A stretch of DNA of 64,000 bases from Paractinoplanes polyasparticus (GTDB taxonomy: Bacteria; Actinomycetota; Actinomycetes; Mycobacteriales; Micromonosporaceae). Under the pieces are notes generated by a model, which saw only the letters and a list, made by a program, of their open reading frames with translations, was not told the DNA's origin and searched no databases. Shown piece after piece: positions 33,315-41,953 of this stretch. The stretch spans positions 1 to 64,000 of the forward strand of contig NZ_JAHWFK010000060.1 of NCBI RefSeq assembly GCF_019710575.1. Reading direction: 5' to 3'. Every line of letters starts with the position of its first letter. Positions within the stretch are counted from its first letter, which is position 1. The position numbers were made by a program, and so were the translations under genes.

Positions 33315-33671
33315 GTGACCGGATCGGCCTCGGCCCAGGTGGGGGTTGCCTTGCGCTACTACGCCGCACACCTGCGGCAATCCGGCCACGATGCGGTCGC
33401 CGTCCTGGAGATCGAGGTGGGACTCGCCGCCAAGACGGACGAGGACGTTCTGGCTCGGGCGAGCCGGAACCGCCGGTGTGTGGTCACCGAGAACATCAGC
33501 GACTTCGCGCGGTTGGCGCAGCAAGGCTTCGGACATCACGGCATCGTCTTCATCTCGGGCCGGCGCTTTCCTCGTACCGGCGCCGGACTCCAGCGAATTG
33601 CCAAAGCCCTCGACGAGATGCTGACGGCGGACGGCCTGCCCGGCCCGGACGGTGTCGCCTGGTTGCGGTGA
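33315..33671 (+). CDS. DUF5615-like PIN-fold protein, probably N-terminally truncated
   Basis: The 118-residue frame contains LRQSGHDAVAVLEIEVGLAA, KTDEDVLARASRNRRCVVTE and NISDFARLAQQGFGHHGIVF. These match the middle of DUF5615/VapC-like PIN proteins (GHDV..V, SDEEILA.A, VVTENVxDF). The usual N-terminal strand with the first acidic active-site residue (FLLDE-type) is absent, and no convincing upstream start or antitoxin gene is visible. It may be a relict of a toxin-antitoxin pair. The start at GTG 33315 is arbitrary. Confidence 0.55.
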   Translation: MTGSASAQVGVALRYYAAHLRQSGHDAVAVLEIEVGLAAKTDEDVLARASRNRRCVVTENISDFARLAQQGFGHHGIVFISGRRFPRTGAGLQRIAKALDEMLTADGLPGPDGVAWLR

Positions 33672-33717
33672 TTCGGCTCAGCTGAGCGAGGCGCAGCGGC
33701 GGTGGGGGTGGCGGTGA

Positions 33718-36660
33718 TTAGCGGGAGCGGGCGGTCACCCGGGTGAGGGCCATCGTTCCGGCGTCGAGGCGCAGGCCGAAGGCGGGGGAACCCGGCACGG
33801 CGGCCAGGGGTGCGGTGTGGATGAGGGTCCAGGCGCCGGCGTGCTCGTGCCAGGTGGTCAGGGTGCCGGAGCGGGCCAGGACGGCGAAGCGGTCGCCCGG
33901 CTGCCAGCGCACGGGGGCGCAGCAGCCGCCGTCGGGCTGGGATGTGCCGTCCACCCGTACGTCGGCGCCCGAGGTGCCGTGGAAGTTGTTGTACCAGGCC
34001 AGCGCGTTGGTGTGGTCGCCCGCCGAGAAGCCCAGGAACAGGCTGTCCTCTCCGGTGGAGCCGGCGAACTTCGTGGGTTCGACGATCACGGCCGAGCCGG
34101 TGGTGACGGGGGCGGCCAGGACGGCGAACGCGCGGGAGCCGGCGGCGGCCGTCAGCGTGCCGCCGGCGACGGTCAGTTGTGGTGACGGCTCGGCTGCCGG
34201 GTGGTCGACGCGGTACCGGTCGAGCCGGTCGGTGGAGAAGTCGTCGTCCCACACGGTCACCGGATAGTCGGCCGGGTCGAACTGGTAGCGGGTGGGCAGC
34301 AGCGCGCCGCTCACGCCGGCGCCGGCCTCGGCCAGCAGCCGGATCGGCAGGCCGGCCAGGGGATCGGCCGACGCCGGGATCGTGACGTCCCACGTGGTCG
34401 TCAGGGTGGCGCCGGTTTTGAGCACGGGAGCCTGGGCGGCCGTGCGGGCGCGAGCGGTCCAGCCGCGCGGCACCTGCAGCGACGCCCGCACGCCGGTGGT
34501 GCGCTTGGCCGCGGTGACCCGGCTCCGCACGCTCACGGTGCGGCCGGCGTCGATTGCCAGCGAGCTCACCGCGAACGACGCTTTCAGCCGCGGGTCGGGT
34601 TGCCGCCAGACCTGCAGCGCCGTGATGCCGAACGAGCCCGGCGCCACGACCCGCAACCGGTCGGTGGTCAGCGGCGGGTCGACCACGATCCGGTTGATGG
34701 CACGGCCCGCCGGCACCGCCGGGGTGCGCTGCTGGCCCGGCACGTCCAGCCAGGCGCCGTCGGAGGTCTGGTGTTGCAGCGCGTACGACGGGGGAGTGCG
34801 CACCCCTCCGCCGTCGTCGTAGAAGTCCACGCGTACGTCGGAAATCGTTGTCGCCGCGCCCAGATCGACCGCCAGCCAGTCGCTGCTGTTGGGTGTTCCG
34901 TACGAGGTCCAGCGGGTCGTCGGCACGTCGAGGTGGAAGTCCTGCCCGTCGATCGCGTTGGCGGCGGCGTCCCCGGACCAGGTGTACGAGGCACTGGCGG
35001 CGGGATACCCCGTTTCCCGTACGTTCGCCGCGTCGTCGACGAGCTCGGGCTGACCGGCCCGCGCCGGTGCGGCCGGCACCGCCACCCGCACGTCCCCCAG
35101 CGTCGTACGGGAAAGCTTCTGCACACCGTCGATCCAGACGCGCATCCCCGCGCCGCGACCGTAGACGCTGCCGTCCCTGTCCCACACCACTGTGAGGTTG
35201 TGGCCGTGATAGGGCACGTTCTCGACCGCGAAATGCGTCCAGTCCGGCGGAGCCAGCGGCGCGATCCGCACGGTGTCGTCGGCCTGCGGCCGGATGCCGA
35301 GCAACCCGGAGAGCACCAGATCGGTGAACGTCGAGTGGTTGTAGTCCTCGCTGTGGCCGCGGCCGTCGTAGATCCAGCGGTCCTCGTCCGGATGGTGCGC
35401 CTCGGCCACGTACGGCTGGCCGTTCTTGCGCTGGGTCAGCGCGTACCCCCGAAGCAGCGAAACGTAATCCGCGGCGTCCACGTAGGACTGTGCCGGGTAG
35501 TCGAGCAGCTGGTTGGCCAGCGCGGTCAGCGTCTGGCTGGTGGCGAACGGCCAGCTCGGCCCGTCCCACCGGCAGCAGCCGTCGAGCGCCTGGTGCATGA
35601 ACCACCGGCTGCGGCGCTCGGTGGTCGTCGGCCCGTAGGTGGCCGCGAACCCCTGCGGATCGGTGAGCTGGGCCCAGGCCGGCGCGGACGAGGCCGGCGG
35701 CATGTTGAAGTACCACGGCACGTAGCCCATGAGTTCCCGGTCGGCGATGCGGGTGCTCTGGCCCTTCATGACGTGCTTGTAGAAGGAGCCGTCCCACAGC
35801 GCCCGCTCGGTCGCCGTCCTCAGCCGCGCCGCCTCGCTGTCGTAGCGCCGCGCGGCCGCCGGGTCGCCGGCCTTGCGCTTCAGCAGGGCCAGGGCTCGGG
35901 CATCGCCGTACTGGTAGGCATTGAGCGTGGGCCGGTAACCGTCGCCGCCGTGGTAGGGGTCGTCGCTCTGGTACGAGCCGGCGGTGAACTCCATCGCGTC
36001 CCACACCGGCGTCTGCCAGTAGACGCCGCGGGCCGCGTCGAAGTTGGTGCGCTTCCAGCCCTCGTACTGCCGCTCGAGCGCCGGCATCCGCTCGGTGAGG
36101 AACCGCCAGTCACCGGTGACCTCGGCCCGGGCCACCGCCGCGTCGACCGCCCAGAACGAGTACTGGTGGGCCCAGTCGGTGGTGTTCTTGTTCAGCTCCT
36201 CGGTGGCCGGTTTGGCCGCCGAGCCCGACCCGGTGAGCCAGTAGTCGAGATAGTCGTCGAGGTAGCGCCGGTCGCGCAGCCAGCGTCCCTCGTAGATGTG
36301 ATGCCCGGCGGCCGCGTTGATGCCGCCGAACGGCGCCGAGTAGCCGACCGGCCCGAGGAACTCCGAGACGATCCACCCGTCCTGCGGCCCGGTGTATTTG
36401 AGGGCTTCCTTGAAGGTGCGCCACCGGTAGTAGTACGTCTTCTCGATCTCGTCGTCGGGCAGGTCGACGAACGGGATGTTGGCCTCGTACCAGGCCGGTT
36501 CGGGGGTGGTCCCCAGCAGCGCCCGGTGATCGAGGAACTGCGTGGTCGCGCCGCCGGGCGGATAGAGCGGGGGAGCCGCGGCCGCCTCGCCCGCCACCAG
36601 GAGGCTCCCGATCAGGCTCAGCGCCGCGACAGCCCCGATCCGCTTCCGACCAATCACCAT
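33718..36660 (-). CDS. Secreted MGH1-like glycoside hydrolase with F5/8-type C domain
   Basis: The protein has 980 residues. A signal peptide (IGAVAALSLIGSLLVAGEAA) is followed by a large alpha/alpha-barrel (about 40-520). Its motifs include DGWIVSEFLGPVGYSAPFGG, YWQTPVWDAMEFTAGSYQSD, WDGPSWPFATSQTLTALANQ and GRGHSEDYNHSTF. They resemble the trehalase/GH63-like MGH1 clan. A discoidin (F5/8 type C, CBM32-like) domain lies at about 560-690. An NEW3-like beta-domain and a C-terminal lectin/LamG-like region (SLFLGFSAGDHTNALAWYNN) follow. It probably acts on an extracellular glycan, which is unidentified. AGAGGGG lies eight bases before ATG 36660. Confidence 0.85.
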   Translation of the reverse strand: MVIGRKRIGAVAALSLIGSLLVAGEAAAAPPLYPPGGATTQFLDHRALLGTTPEPAWYEANIPFVDLPDDEIEKTYYYRWRTFKEALKYTGPQDGWIVSEFLGPVGYSAPFGGINAAAGHHIYEGRWLRDRRYLDDYLDYWLTGSGSAAKPATEELNKNTTDWAHQYSFWAVDAAVARAEVTGDWRFLTERMPALERQYEGWKRTNFDAARGVYWQTPVWDAMEFTAGSYQSDDPYHGGDGYRPTLNAYQYGDARALALLKRKAGDPAAARRYDSEAARLRTATERALWDGSFYKHVMKGQSTRIADRELMGYVPWYFNMPPASSAPAWAQLTDPQGFAATYGPTTTERRSRWFMHQALDGCCRWDGPSWPFATSQTLTALANQLLDYPAQSYVDAADYVSLLRGYALTQRKNGQPYVAEAHHPDEDRWIYDGRGHSEDYNHSTFTDLVLSGLLGIRPQADDTVRIAPLAPPDWTHFAVENVPYHGHNLTVVWDRDGSVYGRGAGMRVWIDGVQKLSRTTLGDVRVAVPAAPARAGQPELVDDAANVRETGYPAASASYTWSGDAAANAIDGQDFHLDVPTTRWTSYGTPNSSDWLAVDLGAATTISDVRVDFYDDGGGVRTPPSYALQHQTSDGAWLDVPGQQRTPAVPAGRAINRIVVDPPLTTDRLRVVAPGSFGITALQVWRQPDPRLKASFAVSSLAIDAGRTVSVRSRVTAAKRTTGVRASLQVPRGWTARARTAAQAPVLKTGATLTTTWDVTIPASADPLAGLPIRLLAEAGAGVSGALLPTRYQFDPADYPVTVWDDDFSTDRLDRYRVDHPAAEPSPQLTVAGGTLTAAAGSRAFAVLAAPVTTGSAVIVEPTKFAGSTGEDSLFLGFSAGDHTNALAWYNNFHGTSGADVRVDGTSQPDGGCCAPVRWQPGDRFAVLARSGTLTTWHEHAGAWTLIHTAPLAAVPGSPAFGLRLDAGTMALTRVTARSR

Positions 36661-36834
36661 CGCACGCCCCTCTGAACCGAACGAGCATGAACGATCAAAG
36701 TCAAACATCGGCTGTCATCAGCGTCAAGACTCGAGCGGCCTTGCGGAGATCGGTGGCCGCCGATATCGTCCAGCGCGCCGGCTCTGTCTCCACTCGGTGG
36801 CGGGGCGGTCACACAATTTCAACGGGGGATTCAT

Positions 36835-37356
36835 ATGAAGGGTGCCAAGGCACTCTCGGCTCTTGCTGTGTTCACACTGGCCAGTGGCGTGGGGCTGGCT
36901 GCCTCCGGCGTCACCGCCGCCCAGGCCGACGACGCGCCGCCGTCGCTGGTCGAGGACTACGCCTATCCGGGCGCGGCGGGCATCCTGGCCCAGCACGAGC
37001 TGAAGCTGTTCAAGGGCGACGGCCACATCCTGTTCGACTCGAAGCGGACGCTGGCCGAGGGGCAGTGCCCGGTGGGCCTGACCCAGGTCGAGAAGTCCAC
37101 CAACGGTCTGCCGCCGTTCGGGCTGTACTACTGCTTCAAGACGATCGGGTCCAAGGGTTACCTCACGCTGGAGGTGCCGGGCACGTTCGGCGTCCGCGGC
37201 GGCACCGAAGACCTCGTGGTCAAGGCGAAGGTGACGGGCGACCCCGACGCCGCGACGAAGGAGTACGCCGTCGAGCCGAACGAGCCGGTGGCGATCGAGC
37301 CGGGCGACGGCAACGAGCTGCCCAAGGCCGTCCTCGTCGAGATCCGCATGAGCTGA
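36835..37356 (+). CDS. Small secreted protein of unknown function
   Basis: This 173-residue protein has a clear signal peptide (LSALAVFTLASGVGLAASG, cleaved near AQADDAPP). The mature part has ~140 residues, is acidic, and has two cysteines (QCPVGL and YYCFKT) that may form a disulfide. No catalytic motif is recognised. GGGGG lies about eight bases before the ATG, and a strong hairpin 39 bases after the stop ends transcription. It diverges from the large glycoside hydrolase gene. Confidence 0.82.
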   Translation: MKGAKALSALAVFTLASGVGLAASGVTAAQADDAPPSLVEDYAYPGAAGILAQHELKLFKGDGHILFDSKRTLAEGQCPVGLTQVEKSTNGLPPFGLYYCFKTIGSKGYLTLEVPGTFGVRGGTEDLVVKAKVTGDPDAATKEYAVEPNEPVAIEPGDGNELPKAVLVEIRMS

Positions 37357-37394
37357 CAGCTCGACGTTCGGCCACCTGATCGAGACAAGCGCTG

Positions 37395-37418
37395 ACGCCT
37401 GCCCTCCGGGGCAGGCGT
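37395..37418 (+). terminator. Perfect 10-bp hairpin after the secreted protein
   Basis: ACGCCTGCCC (37395-37404), loop TCCG and GGGCAGGCGT (37409-37418) form a perfect GC-rich stem 39 bases after the stop. No T-run follows, as is usual for actinobacterial terminators. Confidence 0.75.
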
Positions 37419-37482
37419 GCGGCGGACGAGCGGCTCGCCGCGCAGGCGTTGGCGAGCACGGACGGGCCGTCGCTGACCGGCC

Positions 37483-37780
37483 GTCCTCGACGGCGACCGG
37501 CTGGCCGGCTTCTTCGACTGGGACACCGCCGGGCCGTCCACGCGCGAGTTCGACCTGGCGCTGACCGCCCTGTGGTGGGTGCCGTTGTGCGCGCCGGCCG
37601 TGGCCGAGGGGCTGGGCTTCAACAACCCCGAGGACCGCTCCCGCCGCCTGCGCCAAGCCGTACGAGTTGAGCGCGGCCACCGTGGTCGAGACCGCCCTGC
37701 CCGACGGCTGGCCCTCGGGCCGCCTGCACCTGACCGTGCTGGCCGCCGTCGCCGGCCTGGCCGCGCTGGCCGTGGCCTGA
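37483..37780 (+). pseudogene. Aminoglycoside-phosphotransferase-like (APH) C-terminal remnant
   Basis: From 37483 the frame reads VLDGDRLAGFFDWDTAGPST and then REFDLALTALWWVPL. This is the metal-binding IDWDxAxxG region and following helix of APH/choline-kinase-fold enzymes. Near 37653 the frame shifts and continues as YELSAATVVETALPDGWPS to a TGA at 37780. The whole N-lobe, the HxDxxxxN catalytic loop and any start codon are missing. Nothing else is visible between the hairpin at 37418 and this remnant. From 37781 to 37916 there is only the GH16 promoter region, with a TTGAC-N8-GTCAA inverted repeat at 37846-37863. Confidence 0.7.
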
Positions 37781-37916
37781 AGTGCGCCGACGCACAGTTC
37801 GAGGGAGTCTTAGGGGCCGATTTTCCGGGTAGGACCGGCTTTGGCTTGACTCATGGCGGTCAATTTTTAAGACTGTTGCGTATTACCCCCACTCCTCTCC
37901 CCGGAGGATCATCCCC

Positions 37917-39155
37917 ATGCGCAAGTCCCGATTCTTGATCGCGGCCACCGCCCTCGTGGTGGCCCTGGGCGCCGGCCTCGCCGTCGGCTCCCGCAACGAC
38001 ACGGCCGAGGCGGCCGTCGTCTGGAACGAAGACTTCAACGGCCCGGCCGGCAGTGGCGTCGACACGTCGAAGTGGAACTTCGACACCGGCGGCAGCGGCT
38101 GGGGCAACCAGGAGCTGCAGTACTACACCAGCGGCACCAGCAACGTCGCCATGAACGGTCAGGGCCAGCTGGTCATCACGGCCCGCAAGGGCAGCGGCGG
38201 CAACAGCTGCTGGAACGGCACCTGCCAGTTCACCTCGGGCCGCATCCAGACCGCCGGCAAGTTCACCCAGCAGTACGGGCACATCGAGGCGCGCATCCAG
38301 GTCCCCAACGGCTCGGGTCTGTGGCCCGCGTTCTGGATGCTCGGCGGCAGCAACTGGCCGACCGACGGCGAGATCGACATCATGGAGGTCGTCGGCCGCG
38401 AGCCCAACCAGCTGTTCGGCACGCTGCACGGTCCCGGCTACTCCGGCGGCAACTCGTTCGGCGCCATCACGACCTCCAGCACGCCGTGGCACCAGGCCTT
38501 CCACACGTACGCCGTGGACTGGTCGCCCAACCTGGTCGTCTGGACCGTCGACGGCCGGGAGTACTTCCGCGCCACCCCGGAATCGCTGCGTGCCGCCAAG
38601 GGCAACGTCAACTGGGTCTTCAACCACGGGTTCTTCATCATCCTCAACCTGGCCATCGGCGGGAACTTCGGCCAGGGCAACCCGGCCGGACTGCCCGCCG
38701 AGAGCAAGATGCTGATCGACTACGTGCACGTCAACACGTCGACCACGACGCCGACGCCGCCGCCGGGCGGTAACGGCACGGCGCTCAAGTCGAGCCTGAG
38801 CGGCCGCTGCATCGACATTCCGGGCGCCAACCCGGTGGACGGGGCCCGGCTGCAGACCTACGACTGCAACGGCACCGCCGCGCAGCAGTGGGTGGCCAAC
38901 GGCGACGGCACGATGCGTTCCATGGGCAAGTGCATGGACCCGGCCGGCGGCGCGCTCACCAACGGCACCCCGATCCAGCTGGTCCAGTGCAACACCAACC
39001 CGGTGCAGCGGTTTACTCTGTCACAGCAGGGCGACCTGGTGAACGTCTCCGCCAACAAGTGCGTGGACATCAAGGACCGCAACACGGCCAACGGCGCCCA
39101 GCTGCAGCTGTGGGACTGTTCCGGTCAGCCCAACCAGAAGTGGTCGCGCGCCTGA
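37917..39155 (+). CDS. Secreted GH16 endo-beta-1,3-glucanase with ricin-type CBM13
   Basis: The protein of 412 residues starts with a signal peptide (FLIAATALVVALGAGLAVG). A GH16 jelly-roll domain (about 34-275) has the catalytic motif DGEIDIMEVVG, in which E152 is the nucleophile, D154 assists and E157 is the acid/base. This spacing is typical of laminarinase-type GH16. A Thr/Pro linker (TSTTTPTPPPGG) joins it to a ricin-B-type lectin domain (about 285-412) with QxW repeats such as AAQQW and PNQKW. It would cut fungal or algal beta-1,3-glucan outside the cell. GGAGG lies ten bases before the ATG. Confidence 0.95.
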   Translation: MRKSRFLIAATALVVALGAGLAVGSRNDTAEAAVVWNEDFNGPAGSGVDTSKWNFDTGGSGWGNQELQYYTSGTSNVAMNGQGQLVITARKGSGGNSCWNGTCQFTSGRIQTAGKFTQQYGHIEARIQVPNGSGLWPAFWMLGGSNWPTDGEIDIMEVVGREPNQLFGTLHGPGYSGGNSFGAITTSSTPWHQAFHTYAVDWSPNLVVWTVDGREYFRATPESLRAAKGNVNWVFNHGFFIILNLAIGGNFGQGNPAGLPAESKMLIDYVHVNTSTTTPTPPPGGNGTALKSSLSGRCIDIPGANPVDGARLQTYDCNGTAAQQWVANGDGTMRSMGKCMDPAGGALTNGTPIQLVQCNTNPVQRFTLSQQGDLVNVSANKCVDIKDRNTANGAQLQLWDCSGQPNQKWSRA

Positions 39156-39175
39156 TCGAAGCGATCGCGCCATCA

Positions 39176-39220
39176 TGTTGACGTATTGACGTGTTGAATC
39201 AACACGTCAATACGTCAACA
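39176..39220. terminator. 45-base near-perfect palindrome between convergent genes
   Basis: Two 22-base arms (39176-39197 and 39199-39220) are exact reverse complements around a single A at 39198. The arm starts TGTTGACGTATTGACGTGTT and contains the unit TTGACGT in tandem. It sits 20 bases after the GH16 stop and 27 before the stop of the convergent GGDEF-EAL gene. A bidirectional terminator is the simplest role. Its A/T content is unlike its surroundings. Confidence 0.75.
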
Positions 39221-39247
39221 CGTATCGGCGCCGGAGGCTGATCCCGT

Positions 39248-41143
39248 TCAGGCGGTCTGCAGCTTCTCCTCGAGCCGGGCGGTCAGCGCCTCGGCCGTCA
39301 GCGGCCGATCGAAGTGATAACCCTGGGCGGTGTCGCAGCCGATCTCGCGCAGCGCCTCCACGGCCGCCTCGTCCTCGACACCCTCGGCGACGACGGTCAG
39401 GCCCAGGCGGTGACCCAGTTCGACGGTCGAGGCGACCAGGGCCCGGCTGCTGTTGTTCTCCGCGATGTCGAGGACGAAGGAACGGTCGATCTTCAGTTCG
39501 GCGATCGGCAGGACCTTCAGATACGTCATCGACGAGTAGCCGGTGCCGTAGTCGTCGATGGACGCCACCACGCCCGCCTCACGCAGGCGGTGCAGCGCGT
39601 GGATCGCCGTGTCGGGGTCGCTCATCAGGGCGTACTCGGTGACCTCGATCGACAGCAGGTCGCCGGGCACGCCGCTCTCGGCCAGCAGGGCGGCCACCCG
39701 GGCCGGGAACTGCGGGTCGAGCAGACTGCGGGCCGACACGTTGACCGCGATCGGCACCCGGTGGCCCGCGTCGAGCCAGGTCCGGGCCTGGCCCAGCGCC
39801 ATCGTCAGCACCCGCTCGGTGAAGCGGTGCATGAGGTTGGTGACCTCGAGGACGGGGATGAACTCGGCCGGCGAGACCGAGCCGCGCGCCGGGTGGTGCC
39901 AGCGGGCCAGGGCCTCGACGCCGACCAGGGCGCCGGTGTCGACCGCCACCTTCGGCTGGTAGTGCAGGGTCAGTTGGTCCGAGTCCTCCACGGCCCGGCG
40001 CAGGTCGCCCAGCAGCGACAGCCGGGCCGCGGCGTCCTGTCGGCCCTCGCCCTGGAAGCGGTGGAAACCGGTCCGGTTCTGCTTGGCCTCGTGCATGGCG
40101 GCGTCGGCGTGCCGCAGCACGGTGATGACGTTCTCGCCGGCGGCCGCGGTGGCGGCGCCGATGCTCACCTCGAGGTCGAGGGTGATCTCGTCGAGGACGA
40201 ACGAACGGTCGAACGCCTCGGTCAGCCGAGCAGCGATCGTCTCGCCGACGCCCGGCTCCCGGTCGCGCAGCAGCACGGCGAACTCGTCGCCGCCGAGCCG
40301 GGCGACCACGTCGCCGCCGCGGACCAGCGAGGCCAGCCGCCGGCCGGTCTCGACCAGCAACAGGTCGCCGACGCGGTGCCCGAGCTGCTCGTTGACGTCG
40401 CGGAAGCCGTCAACGTTGATGACCAGCACGGTGGGCTCGTCGGGCAGCGCCTCGGCGACGTGGTCGACGAAGGCGGCCCGGTTGCGCAGCCCGGTCAGCG
40501 GGTCGGCGCCGGCCATCGCCTCGACCTGACGGCGGTAGGCGCGGCGGGACAGCCCGAGGCCGCCCAGCACGACGAGGCCGGCCAGGACGACGACCAGGAC
40601 GGCGATCACCGAGTGGCGCGAGTCGCGCAGCGCCTGGGTCTGCAGGAGGTCGTAGTCGGCGAGGTGGTGTTTCTGCTCGGCCAGCAGCTCGGTCATCATC
40701 GCCGTGTACTCGGGTTCGAGCACCTCCTCGAGCGTCACCTCGGCTGCGGCCTCGTCGCCCCGTTCGATCTGGGCCAGGAAGCCGATCACGACCATGCGCA
40801 GGTTGCGGTGCCGGGCGGCCAGGTCGGCGGCATCGCCGTGGTGCTCCTCGTCGACCTCGGCCATGTGGCCCATCGCGTCGTCGGCCCGCTGGTTGGCCGC
40901 GAGCAGGTCGTCGTGCTCCTCGCCGCCGGTCTCCTGCATGGTGCCCTGAAGCGTCGCCATCTCCGTGGTCAGCTCGAAGGCCGCCAGCTGGTACGCGTCG
41001 GTGTCACTGCCGGCCGCGGCGACACCACGCACCAACGCCGCCTGCTGCCAGTTGCCCACGACGGCATAGCCGGCCAGCGCGGCCAGCAGCAGCCCGAGCA
41101 GCACGGTCAGCGCGCGGGCGGGACGGACACGGGACAACGACAC
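39248..41143 (-). CDS. Membrane GGDEF-EAL protein with both active sites intact
   Basis: The 631-residue protein has a transmembrane segment near the N-terminus, then a ~135-residue helical extracytoplasmic sensor rich in acidic and His residues (ETGGEEHDDLLAANQRADD). A second membrane helix, the GGDEF domain with intact RLGGDEFAVLL, and the EAL domain follow. The EAL domain keeps EAL, NVSARSL, EVTEYAL, DDYGTGYSS, LKIDRSF and VAEGVED. It can in principle both make and degrade cyclic di-GMP. I chose GTG 41143 because GGAGG lies five bases upstream; GTG 41170 would add nine residues. It converges on the GH16 gene across a long palindrome. Confidence 0.9.
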   Translation of the reverse strand: MSLSRVRPARALTVLLGLLLAALAGYAVVGNWQQAALVRGVAAAGSDTDAYQLAAFELTTEMATLQGTMQETGGEEHDDLLAANQRADDAMGHMAEVDEEHHGDAADLAARHRNLRMVVIGFLAQIERGDEAAAEVTLEEVLEPEYTAMMTELLAEQKHHLADYDLLQTQALRDSRHSVIAVLVVVLAGLVVLGGLGLSRRAYRRQVEAMAGADPLTGLRNRAAFVDHVAEALPDEPTVLVINVDGFRDVNEQLGHRVGDLLLVETGRRLASLVRGGDVVARLGGDEFAVLLRDREPGVGETIAARLTEAFDRSFVLDEITLDLEVSIGAATAAAGENVITVLRHADAAMHEAKQNRTGFHRFQGEGRQDAAARLSLLGDLRRAVEDSDQLTLHYQPKVAVDTGALVGVEALARWHHPARGSVSPAEFIPVLEVTNLMHRFTERVLTMALGQARTWLDAGHRVPIAVNVSARSLLDPQFPARVAALLAESGVPGDLLSIEVTEYALMSDPDTAIHALHRLREAGVVASIDDYGTGYSSMTYLKVLPIAELKIDRSFVLDIAENNSSRALVASTVELGHRLGLTVVAEGVEDEAAVEALREIGCDTAQGYHFDRPLTAEALTARLEEKLQTA

Positions 41144-41237
41144 GTCGGCCTCCTCGTCCGTCTTGGGCACACGACGGGAAAGTCCCGCCAGAGCGAGGAT
41201 CGGACGCGGCGGTTCCCGGTTGACCGCCTTCCGGTTG

Positions 41238-41549
41238 CTAACGGGGAGCAGAACGGCGCTCAGCCAGGAAGCTGTCGTAGAGCAGGAAAGCGTTGAGGCC
41301 GATGATGAGCGTGGCTATGCCTGCGGCCACGGCGGTGGTGAGGGGCTTGTTGACGAAGGCGCCCATGATGTCGCGGCGACGGGTGAGCAGCAGCAGCGGC
41401 ACCAGGGCGAACGGGATGCCGAACGACAGCACCACCTGCGAGATCACCAGGCTGTCGGTGACCGGCAGGCCCAGGGCCAGCACCACCAGGGCGGGTGTCA
41501 TGGTGACGGCGCGGCGCACGAAGAGCGGAATGCGACGGCGGATGAACCC
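41238..41549 (-). pseudogene. C-terminal fragment of an NRAMP divalent-metal transporter
   Basis: From GFIRRRIPLFVRRAVTMTPA to the stop, about 100 residues match the last three membrane helices of Mn2+/Fe2+ NRAMP (MntH) proteins, including VISQVVLSFGIPFALVPLLL and the terminal FLLYDSF. The first ~300 residues, with the metal-binding DPGN and MPH helices, are missing. The upstream junction at ~41550 abuts a monooxygenase fragment, so a deletion fused two unrelated genes. It cannot transport metal. Confidence 0.8.
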
Positions 41550-41551
41550 CG

Positions 41552-41719
41552 GTGGTTGTTCCACCACGCGTAGCGCAGGTCGCGCTCGAGCAGCTGGTGG
41601 TTGCCCTCGTCGGCCAGCGCCATGAGCAGGGTGGCGTAGCCGTTGCTGATGTGCCGCGACTCGTCCGACTGCACCGAGTGGAACACGGTGGGCAGCAGGT
41701 AGTCGCCGTTCGCTGCCCG
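41552..41719 (-). pseudogene. Internal fragment of a propane/methane-type di-iron monooxygenase large subunit
   Basis: In one frame the segment reads AANGDYLLPTVFHSVQSDES, then RHISNGYATLLMALADEG and LLERDLRYAWWNNH. This matches PrmA/MimA-type soluble di-iron monooxygenase alpha subunits almost residue for residue, and contains the second iron-ligand motif ExxH (ESRH). Only ~56 of ~540 residues remain. At its right end (41723-41852) another fragment in a different frame, containing AQGWLYGFADGKGGYPLDWT, begins; I do not recognise it. At its left end it joins the NRAMP fragment. Confidence 0.8.
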
Positions 41720-41953
41720 GCCCGCGCTCGGGCACCGGCCGGTCGCTGCCCCAGGCCTTCAGCACGGTCCAGTCGAGCGGATAGCCGCCCTTGCCGTCGG
41801 CGAACCCGTAAAGCCAGCCCTGCGCGAGGTAGTGCCGCGTTTCTTGGTGCAAGCGACTAGGAATGCCCGGCCCAACACGCTGCCGACGTGGTGAGCCGGC
41901 CTTCGACCATCATGCGGTTGCCTTGTAGGCCTCTGCCGTCGAGCTATGAAGAC

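Noticed and set aside
39176..39220. Insertion-sequence end
   Set aside because: There is only one copy in the window, no transposase nearby and no flanking duplication, so a terminator is preferred for now.
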